Shown piece by piece: positions 1-5,850 of a stretch of DNA of 5,850 bases. Numbering within the stretch: the stretch's first letter is position 1; each line of letters starts with the position of its first letter. Source of the stretch: UBA6165 sp044233745 (GTDB taxonomy: Bacteria; Bacteroidota; Bacteroidia; Flavobacteriales_D; Crocinitomicaceae); contig JBIIJN010000114.1 of assembly GCA_044233745.1 (NCBI GenBank), forward strand, positions 1-5,850, in the 5' to 3' direction. The translations under genes and the position numbers were made by a program. The notes below the pieces were generated by a model. The model ran no database searches. It had not been told where the DNA came from and saw only the letters and a list, made by a program, of their open reading frames with translations.

Positions 1-765
1 ACCAATTTGGGTCTCATGCTAATTTCTATGATAATGATGGGAATAGGTTTGGGTTTAGTCACTTTGGGTAATATCCCAGTTCTCGGCAGCATAATTGGAT
101 TGTTTTTCGTGGTGACCATTTCAACTTTGATTGGATTTGTGGAATGGGTGAGCAAACTACCCAATGCAATTACAACCGGTTTTCGTTTGGCGCTTTGGGA
201 AGTTGCGCTGCTTTATCTTGCGCTCGGTTTGCTGCTGCTTGGACTTTACAGCGCACGAAAAATTTGGATTTATACCTCCGTTTTTACACTTATGTTTTTC
301 ATCGGTTACCAGAGTTTTCATTCTATCCGCGATGCAAAATCAGCTGAAGTACTGATTATCAACGCCAACGACCCAACATTTTTCATTCGGCGCGGTAAAC
401 AAGGCGATTTAATTGTGATGAGCAACAAAGAGAACATTGAAGAAAAAACGGACTTCTTAAAACGCGCCTTGGATGTGTATTATGGTATCGACACCAAACT
501 GCATTTTGTAGCACGAAAAAACGGAAACATCACCTCAACCATTCCTGGATTGGCGTTTATTACCAAACCCGCGCTTATTCATCTGAAAATAGAAGATCAA
601 ACATACACTTTGATTTATGGCGACTATTTTAAAGACCAAGACTTGATGGATGCTGATGTATATATTGGAGGTACTTGGGTATCGCAAGACATCATCCATG
701 CAGTAGCTGACAAAAAGAAAATTTGGATGATGAAGGATAGAGGGGCTTTTCGGGTGAAATTATGA
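1..765 (+). CDS. comEC: ComEC/Rec2-type DNA uptake channel protein, C-terminal part (5' end outside window)
   Basis: This is the last 254 residues of a gene that enters from the left edge; the frame is open to base 1 and ends at TGA 763-765. ComEC forms the inner-membrane channel that brings single-stranded DNA into the cell during natural transformation. Counting from base 1, hydrophobic segments lie at about residues 3-24, 25-50, 62-87 and 88-106. A soluble tail of about 148 residues follows. The first stretch, with a Gly-rich helix, an 'IPVLG' turn and then an amphipathic 'FVEWVSKLP' segment, resembles the end of the Competence domain. The tail, with 'AEVLIIN', 'HLKIEDQTYTLIYGD' and 'ADVYIGGTWVSQDII', resembles the short tail of Bacteroidota ComEC proteins. 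No HxHxDH metal motif of the metallo-beta-lactamase nuclease domain found in many ComEC proteins is visible. It converges on the DUF2279 gene. The family call rests on overall pattern, not on a diagnostic motif; another polytopic membrane protein is possible. Confidence 0.7.
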   Translation, partial: TNLGLMLISMIMMGIGLGLVTLGNIPVLGSIIGLFFVVTISTLIGFVEWVSKLPNAITTGFRLALWEVALLYLALGLLLLGLYSARKIWIYTSVFTLMFFIGYQSFHSIRDAKSAEVLIINANDPTFFIRRGKQGDLIVMSNKENIEEKTDFLKRALDVYYGIDTKLHFVARKNGNITSTIPGLAFITKPALIHLKIEDQTYTLIYGDYFKDQDLMDADVYIGGTWVSQDIIHAVADKKKIWMMKDRGAFRVKL

Positions 766-774
766 ATGAGGAAG

Positions 775-850
775 TGTTGAGTGAAAAAATGTTGAGTGAA
801 ATGAGAATTAGGAATTGTGAATTGTTGGAAAAAAAGTGTTGGGTGAATTA
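775..850. repeat. Short direct repeats in the convergent gap
   Basis: Directly after the comEC stop there are two adjacent 15-bp units, 775-789 (TGTTGAGTGAAAAAA) and 790-804 (TGTTGAGTGAAATGA). They are identical over the first 12 bases. A weaker copy of the 12-base core, with two mismatches, lies at 837-848. Between them is a heptamer run: GAATTAG at 805-811, then GAATTGT at 812-818 and again at 819-825. No credible reading frame spans the stretch. It looks like slippage-generated or decayed intergenic repeat sequence. No function is assigned. Confidence 0.75.
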
Positions 851-861
851 ACAGATTTGTA

Positions 862-920
862 ATTCGAGATTTGAGATTGACTCAATCGAATTTCAAATCT
901 CGAATCAAAGAATCTCGAAT
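862..920. repeat. Inverted repeat ATTCGAGATTTGA, possible terminator of the converging genes
   Basis: A perfect 13-bp inverted repeat has its left arm at 862-874 (ATTCGAGATTTGA) and its right arm at 893-905 (TCAAATCTCGAAT). With one G-U pair in RNA the stem extends to about 17 bp (862-878 with 889-905), leaving a 10-nt loop. The loop region also holds a small palindrome, GATTGA-C-TCAATC, at 875-887. A third partial copy of the right arm, AATCTCGAAT, lies at 911-920 and runs into a short T tract (920-924). The location, between two converging stop codons, suits a terminator for comEC (+), for DUF2279 (-) or for both. However, no T tract follows the main stem directly on either strand, so it is not a standard intrinsic terminator. 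It may also be one copy of a dispersed intergenic repeat. The repeat is certain; its function is inferred. Confidence 0.8.
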
Positions 921-922
921 TT

Positions 923-1870
923 TTAAAAATAAACCCCATAAAATCTAGCTCCGTTTCTCGAATTGAATTCAAAAGTAGGCAGCGGAATTTTCAGAAAGTT
1001 GAAATTGCCGAGCAGCATTTTGAGCCACGGTTTTTTTACGGGTATTTTGGATAAATCAATATCGAAGGAGAGAAAATAGCGGCGGTAGGCATTGAATTCG
1101 AGCATTTGGTTGTTGTGATTTACGGTATAGAATTCGGTATCACTTTTCAATTTTTCGGAGATAGAATATCCAAAACTCAAGCAAAGCCAATCTGGAATGC
1201 GCCAAGCTTCTGGGGTGATTGTGCCCAAACTCAAACTGAACCAATAGGTTTGTCCATTGTAGTCTTTCAGCAAGCGCTCTGGAGTTGTGGAGCCCAACAA
1301 TTCTGGTCGGTATTGCGCAAAAGGAGAATGTGCATAAGAAAACTTCATGGTCAGATGTTGTTGACCGAAAAAATGTTGTTGCGCCGAAAAAAGACCAATT
1401 CCCAAAGTGTTAGCGCCCACATCTGCCCAAGAGAAACCGTAGCTTGGCGAAAAACCATCCATAATTTCGAAGGTGTTCATAAACAAAACACTAAACATCG
1501 ACGACCACAGCAATGCTTTGTTTTGCTCCATTCCAGACCAGCGATACATAGAAAAAGCGCGATTTTGCATCCAATAAGCAGAATACGTATGCCCTATTTT
1601 ATCCATTTGCAACCAGTGTTTGCTGTCATTGAACAGCTGAAATCCTTGAGATTCTTGGTTTTTGTACCACACTTGCGCGAGACCAATCATGGAGCCTGCA
1701 TAGGCCACGCCAAGACCCGTGTGCGTAGCAATCAGACGGCGTTTATTCAAACTGTCGGCAGACTCGAAGAAAGTTTGGGCGGAAGAGTTTGAAGAGAAAC
1801 TGATAATAAAAAACAAACAAATCGCCTTTATTGCCAAATGGCTTAAAAATATGTTCTTTTTCCCTATCAT
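923..1870 (-). CDS. DUF2279 family envelope protein
   Basis: This is a complete 315-residue protein of unknown function. Residues 1-32 form a type I signal peptide: Lys-rich n-region (GKKN), hydrophobic core (about 12-25) and a likely cut near 'SSAQ-T'. There is no lipobox cysteine at the cut, so it is not predicted to be a lipoprotein. The core carries the DUF2279 signature: 'DKIGHTYSAYW' at 90-100, then E135 and 'DGFSPSYGFSWADVGAN' at 138-154. Weakly hydrophobic stretches at about 51-68, 118-135 and 150-163 could be membrane-associated helices. The C-terminal half (about 205-315) is rich in aromatic residues and alternating patterns and ends in Phe, as many outer-membrane strands do; an envelope location is therefore likely but not settled. 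The ATG start is favoured because it gives a proper signal peptide and overlaps the dnaE stop as ATGA. No Shine-Dalgarno sequence is visible, so expression may rely on translational coupling to dnaE. The family call is strong; the role is unknown. Confidence 0.88.
   Translation of the reverse strand: MIGKKNIFLSHLAIKAICLFFIISFSSNSSAQTFFESADSLNKRRLIATHTGLGVAYAGSMIGLAQVWYKNQESQGFQLFNDSKHWLQMDKIGHTYSAYWMQNRAFSMYRWSGMEQNKALLWSSMFSVLFMNTFEIMDGFSPSYGFSWADVGANTLGIGLFSAQQHFFGQQHLTMKFSYAHSPFAQYRPELLGSTTPERLLKDYNGQTYWFSLSLGTITPEAWRIPDWLCLSFGYSISEKLKSDTEFYTVNHNNQMLEFNAYRRYFLSFDIDLSKIPVKKPWLKMLLGNFNFLKIPLPTFEFNSRNGARFYGVYF
1867..1870 (-). other. ATGA stop/start overlap between dnaE and the DUF2279 gene
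   Basis: On the minus strand the dnaE stop TGA (1869-1867) overlaps the ATG (1870-1868) of the next gene, sharing two bases in an ATGA junction. The preceding 20 bases (1871-1890) contain no purine-rich ribosome binding site. This arrangement commonly goes with co-transcription and with re-initiation by ribosomes that finish the upstream gene. It also decides the start chosen for the DUF2279 gene. Confidence 0.8.
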
Positions 1871-4800
1871 GCCAATTCAAAATCGATGTTTTCTTCTTCC
1901 AATTTTCGAATCAACTGATCGCTCAAATCCACTTTTACTGATTTGGAAGGCATGCTCAATTCCATGTCGTTGAAGTCGTCTTTAACGATAAAACGCAAAC
2001 GACATTTGCCGTTGTATTCAGATAAAAGTTCGTGCATTTCTTGGATATATGAGGCCGTGAGCATGTTGTTGTCCACATGGATTTTCAATTCCTCTACCCT
2101 ACTTTGTCGGAAGTCGCGCAACAACTCAATTTGCTGAATTTTCAGTTCCTTTTCGTTGGTTGTGGTGAAACGCTTGGGTGCAATTTTGGCAACAATAAAA
2201 ACACTCGTGTTGTCGGCCATATAATGTCTGTACTTCAAAAAATCCTCATTGAAAATCATGAAGCGATAGGCACCAGTAAAATCTTCAATGGTCATATCGC
2301 CAAATTGGTCGCCACGCTTGGAAATTCGTGTTTCTTGACGGGTAATGATTCCAGCAATTTTGACCTCCGTTTTTTTAACGCTGTTGAGGTCTTCTAGTTC
2401 AGCCAAAGTTGCAGTACAAAATGCCTTTATTTCGTGTTTAAAATCATCTAAAGGGTGACCAGAAATATAAATCCCCACAACTTCTTTTTCCTTATTCAAA
2501 GCAAAAAGAGCATTCCACGGATCCACTTTTGGTGGAATCGGCTCGGGCATTTCAACAGCCACATCATCACCAAAAAGAGAAACCTGCGCAGAATCGGCAT
2601 CGCTCTGCAAATTGCCACCATAGCGCACCAAGTCTTCCAAATACGTGCGTCCTGAACTGGTGGGGGTTAAAAATTGTGCCCGATGAAAATTCGCAAACGA
2701 GTCAAGTCCTCCCGCCAAAGTCAAGTTTTCTAAAACGCGCTTGTTGCAAACCCGCAAATCTACGCGACTGGCAAAATCTGCTGGTGATTTGTAGGGACCA
2801 TCTTTTTCTCGCTCAGCAATAATTGAAGAAACCGGCTTTTCGCCAACACCTTTAATTGCCCCCAAACCAAAACGAACGGCGCCTTCTTTGTTCACCGCAA
2901 ATTTGAACAGCGATTCATTCACATCAGGGCCCAAAACAGGAATTTTTGCACGACGACATTCCTCCATAAAAAAGCTCACCTGCTTGATGTCGCTCATGTT
3001 GTTGGACAAAACCGCGGCCATATATTCTGACGGATAATTCGCCTTCAAATAGGCAGTTTGGTAAGCAATCCAGGCATAACATGTGGAGTGAGATTTATTA
3101 AAAGCATAAGATGCAAAAGCCTCCCAGTCGCGCCAAATTTTTTCCAATGTGTCTTTTGGATGGCCCTTGGCATTTGCCTGTTCAATAAACTTGGGCTTCA
3201 TTTTATCCAAGACATCCTTCTGTTTTTTACCCATCGCTTTACGCAAAACGTCGGCTTCACCTTTGGTAAAATCCGCCAATTTCTGCGACAGCAACATCAC
3301 CTGCTCTTGATAAACCGTGATGCCGTAAGTTTCTTTCAGATATTCTTCGCAGGCATCTAAATCGTATTTGATCTCCTCTTCACCATTTTTTCGGCGAACA
3401 AACGACGGAATGTATTCCAAAGGTCCTGGGCGATACAAAGCATTCATGGCAATCAAATCACCAAAAACGGTTGGTTTCAATTCGCGTAAGTATTTCTGCA
3501 TCCCGGGAGATTCATATTGGAAAATGCCGACTGTTTCTCCGCGTTGGAACAATTGATACGTCTTCTCATCATCAATCGGGAAATCATCTGGATTGAGTTC
3601 AATGCCATGACGCAAACGCACCAATTCAACGGCATCTTTCAATAAGGTGAGCGTTTTCAAACCTAAGAAGTCCATCTTCAACAGACCAGCATCTTCGGCC
3701 ACCGAATTGTCGAATTGGGTACACACCATATCCGAGTCTTTGGCAGTAGCTACAGGAACAAAATTGGTGATATTATCAGGCGTAATAATGACCCCACAAG
3801 CGTGAATTCCGGTGTTGCGCATGGAGCCCTCCAAACTAATCGCTTGTTTGACTACTTCTGCTTCGAGTCCTTTGCCCGAAGCAATTGCTCTCAACTGTCG
3901 TGCTTTATCTAAATCCTCGCCATTCAGTTTATCCGCCAACTCAGCCTCACTCATTGCGAAAAGCTTGTTGAGCGATAAATCAGGAACCAATTTGGCAATT
4001 CTATCTGCATCAGGCAAAGGCAAATTCATCACACGAGAGGTGTCGCGGATAGACGATTTAGCCGCCATAGTTCCATAAGTGATAATTTGCGCCACTTGAC
4101 TGGCACCATATTTATTGATCACATAGTCAATTACTCGACCCCGCCCTTCATCATCAAAGTCGATATCAATATCGGGCATTGACACACGCTCAGGATTTAA
4201 GAAACGCTCAAAAAGCAGATCGTATTTGATGGGGTCTACATTGGTGATTTTCAAGCAGTAAGCCACAGCAGAACCCGCTGCCGAACCGCGACCAGGTCCT
4301 ACCCACACGTTCATTTTTCGCGCGGCATGACAAAAGTCCTGAACAATCAAGAAATAACCCGGATAACCAGAATTTGCAATGGTTGACAATTCAAAATCAA
4401 GTCGTTCACGGATTTCATCAGAGATTTCACCGTAGCGCTCTTTCGCGCCTTCGTAGGTCAAATGACGGAGATAAGCATTTTCACCACGTTTTCCGCCGTC
4501 AGATTCATCTAAAGGGTCTTTAAATTCTTCTGGGAAATCGAAATTCGGAAGCAAAATATCGCGCTGCAAGGTGTAAGCTTCACATTTGGCATAAATTTCA
4601 GTGGCACTTTCAATGGCTTCAGGCAAATCGGCGAATAAAGCTTTCATTTCCTCTGACGATTTGAAATAATACTCCTCATTATCGAGACCGAAACGGAATC
4701 CGCGACCTCTGCCTTTCGGCGTGGCTTGGAGCTGTCCATCTTTCACACAAAGCAAAACATCGTGTGAGGTAGCATGCTCTTTATCGAGGTAATAATTACA

Positions 4801-5850
4801 ATTACTGGCAAGCAATTTCACGCCGTGTGCTTTGGCCAATTTGACAAGCAACACATTCACGCGTTCTTCATCTTCCTGACCGTGGCGCATGATCTCGATG
4901 TATAAATCATCGTTGAACTGCTCTTTCCACCAAATCAAGGCTTCTTCCGCTTGTTTTTCGCCAACATTCAACAAAAGGCTGGGCACTTCACCGCGTAAAT
5001 TTCCAGTGAGTACAATAACGCCCTCTTTGTGTTGCTCAACTACCTCTTTACTGATACGCGGTATGTAGTAAAAACCATCGGTGTAGGCAACGGAAGCCAT
5101 TTTTGCTAGGTTGTGATAGCCCGTTTTATTCTTGGCCAAAAACACCACTTCGTAGCCATTATCTTTATTGGATTTATCCAAATGATCTCGACAAACATTG
5201 AGCTGAATACCGATAATCGGCATAATTTCCTGACCATCAAAAGGTCTGCCCTCTTCTTCAGCTTTGGCACGTTCAGCTTTAACAGCTTTATTGTGTTTGG
5301 AAACGGTCTTTTCAAAAAGGAAGGCACCCATCATATTGCCAGAATCTGTGAGCGCAACGGCAGGCATTTTGAGTTTCGCCGCTTTTTTCACCAAGCCATC
5401 AACGTCGATGGTGGATTGCAATATTGAAAACCGCGAATGGTTATGGAGATGAATAAAATCAATTTCTTCGAGTCGGCGGAGGTTTTCTTTTTTATCGTCG
5501 CTACTCACCACTTCCGCCTGTGGTTCAGTTGCTTGTAGTTTTTTGCTTTCCGCTTTGAGGTTCAAATGTTTTAAGCCCACCAAGGCAAAAGGCGCTGGAT
5601 TGGCAATCTTAAAGCGCTCTAAATATTCGCCATCTGCGAGCAAAGTTTCGGTTGAGAAAAACTCGCGGCGCACCAATTCCAAGAAACAACGCGAAGTGGC
5701 TTCAACGTCGGCAGTGGCATTGTGAGCTTCAACAAAGCTTTCTTCAAACAAATGTTTATGCAATTCAGAAAGCGTAGGCAATTTGAATTTTCCACCCAAA
5801 CCACCCGGAATTTGACACATTTTGGCTGTATCTTCCGTACAAGTATCCAA
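1867..5850 (-). CDS. dnaE: DNA polymerase III alpha subunit with N-terminal DnaQ-like exonuclease end (5' end outside window)
   Basis: This is the replicative polymerase that copies the chromosome as part of the Pol III holoenzyme. The visible part is 1327 residues, open at the right edge, with TGA at 1869-1867. Numbering starts at base 5850. Residues 1-60 are the end of a DEDDh exonuclease (Exo III motif H43-N-A-T-A-D48). A charged linker spans about 85-128. The PHP domain covers about 131-400 and starts with 'FIHLHNHSRFS'. The polymerase core has GPGRGSAAGS (518-527), PDIDIDF (559-565, catalytic Asp) and KMDFLGL (725-731, D727 the third catalytic Asp). Further conserved blocks are 'TGIHACGVIIT' (680-690), 'YRPGPLEY' (806-813), 'YQEQVM' (847-852) and 'FNKSHS' (917-922). 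A helix-hairpin-helix region lies at about 996-1052, the clamp-binding motif QVSLF at 1089-1093, the OB fold at about 1160-1240, and a C-terminal domain at about 1250-1327 where the family binds tau. The frame is unbroken. Roughly 115-180 residues, including the exonuclease DxE motif, should lie beyond the edge. Several PHP metal ligands are missing. The call as DnaE rather than PolC is secure from domain order. Confidence 0.97.
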   Translation of the reverse strand: MDTCTEDTAKMCQIPGGLGGKFKLPTLSELHKHLFEESFVEAHNATADVEATSRCFLELVRREFFSTETLLADGEYLERFKIANPAPFALVGLKHLNLKAESKKLQATEPQAEVVSSDDKKENLRRLEEIDFIHLHNHSRFSILQSTIDVDGLVKKAAKLKMPAVALTDSGNMMGAFLFEKTVSKHNKAVKAERAKAEEEGRPFDGQEIMPIIGIQLNVCRDHLDKSNKDNGYEVVFLAKNKTGYHNLAKMASVAYTDGFYYIPRISKEVVEQHKEGVIVLTGNLRGEVPSLLLNVGEKQAEEALIWWKEQFNDDLYIEIMRHGQEDEERVNVLLVKLAKAHGVKLLASNCNYYLDKEHATSHDVLLCVKDGQLQATPKGRGRGFRFGLDNEEYYFKSSEEMKALFADLPEAIESATEIYAKCEAYTLQRDILLPNFDFPEEFKDPLDESDGGKRGENAYLRHLTYEGAKERYGEISDEIRERLDFELSTIANSGYPGYFLIVQDFCHAARKMNVWVGPGRGSAAGSAVAYCLKITNVDPIKYDLLFERFLNPERVSMPDIDIDFDDEGRGRVIDYVINKYGASQVAQIITYGTMAAKSSIRDTSRVMNLPLPDADRIAKLVPDLSLNKLFAMSEAELADKLNGEDLDKARQLRAIASGKGLEAEVVKQAISLEGSMRNTGIHACGVIITPDNITNFVPVATAKDSDMVCTQFDNSVAEDAGLLKMDFLGLKTLTLLKDAVELVRLRHGIELNPDDFPIDDEKTYQLFQRGETVGIFQYESPGMQKYLRELKPTVFGDLIAMNALYRPGPLEYIPSFVRRKNGEEEIKYDLDACEEYLKETYGITVYQEQVMLLSQKLADFTKGEADVLRKAMGKKQKDVLDKMKPKFIEQANAKGHPKDTLEKIWRDWEAFASYAFNKSHSTCYAWIAYQTAYLKANYPSEYMAAVLSNNMSDIKQVSFFMEECRRAKIPVLGPDVNESLFKFAVNKEGAVRFGLGAIKGVGEKPVSSIIAEREKDGPYKSPADFASRVDLRVCNKRVLENLTLAGGLDSFANFHRAQFLTPTSSGRTYLEDLVRYGGNLQSDADSAQVSLFGDDVAVEMPEPIPPKVDPWNALFALNKEKEVVGIYISGHPLDDFKHEIKAFCTATLAELEDLNSVKKTEVKIAGIITRQETRISKRGDQFGDMTIEDFTGAYRFMIFNEDFLKYRHYMADNTSVFIVAKIAPKRFTTTNEKELKIQQIELLRDFRQSRVEELKIHVDNNMLTASYIQEMHELLSEYNGKCRLRFIVKDDFNDMELSMPSKSVKVDLSDQLIRKLEEENIDFELA

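Noticed and set aside
7..9. TTG at position 7 as the true start of the left-hand gene
   Set aside because: The frame is open to base 1 and the first residues sit inside a membrane segment, so the gene most likely begins outside the window.
906..925. A standard intrinsic terminator made by the AATCTCGAAT copy plus the T tract
   Set aside because: The only matching left arm near enough is 862-870, leaving a loop of about 40 bases that holds the better hairpin; the short T tract does not follow the main stem directly.
1106..1792. A 228-codon open frame on the plus strand, opposite the DUF2279 gene
   Set aside because: It lies fully antisense to a gene with a signal peptide and a recognisable family signature, its protein is rich in Arg, His, Gln and Cys without domains, and it reads as a shadow frame.
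2077..2397. A 106-codon plus-strand frame opposite the OB-fold region of dnaE
   Set aside because: It is antisense to a continuous and recognisable DnaE C-terminus; no family resemblance.
4270..4299. Possibility that the polymerase is PolC, the Gram-positive type
   Set aside because: PolC carries its exonuclease inserted within PHP and its OB fold at the N-terminus; here the exonuclease end precedes PHP and the OB fold is C-terminal, as in DnaE.
5113..5427. A 104-codon plus-strand frame opposite the PHP region of dnaE
   Set aside because: The dnaE frame here is clearly conserved; the antisense product has Phe/Ile-rich composition with no motif.
5848..5850. TTG at the right edge as the dnaE start
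   Set aside because: The protein would begin in the middle of an exonuclease domain, lacking Exo I and II; the gene is simply cut by the window edge.

Overview
The window holds the ends of three protein genes, and every gene fits a member of the Bacteroidota, most likely Flavobacteriales or a close relative. The reasons are the long DNA polymerase III alpha subunit with a DnaQ-type exonuclease end in front of it and a Bacteroidota-style PHP segment, a DUF2279 envelope protein with a typical '...SAQ' signal peptide, a ComEC-like protein with a short nuclease-free tail, and the absence of clear Shine-Dalgarno sequences. This placement rests on recognising protein families by eye, not on a database search.

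Layout. Positions 1-765 (+) are the 3' end of a gene that enters from the left edge, probably comEC/rec2, the inner-membrane DNA uptake channel. Positions 766-922 are a 157-bp non-coding gap between two converging genes. The gap is made almost entirely of short repeats: two 15-bp direct repeats, a GAATTGT-type heptamer run, and a long inverted repeat built on ATTCGAGATTTGA that could end transcription from one or both sides. Positions 923-1870 (-) are a complete DUF2279 envelope protein gene. Positions 1867-5850 (-) are dnaE, the replicative polymerase alpha subunit. It is intact at its C-terminus and cut by the right edge inside an N-terminal exonuclease domain.

How they relate. dnaE and the DUF2279 gene overlap by 4 bp (ATGA) and are probably co-transcribed from a promoter beyond the right edge. 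No functional link between replication and the DUF2279 protein can be read from the sequence. The comEC-like gene converges on them and belongs to another transcription unit. No promoter, RNA gene, CRISPR array, insertion sequence or origin was recognised.

The most informative point is in dnaE. The PHP domain has lost several residues that bind metal in active PHP domains, while the end of a DEDDh exonuclease domain is present in the same reading frame. This suggests proofreading by the fused exonuclease rather than by PHP. I see no clearly new system here; it is mostly core chromosome with some lineage-specific features.
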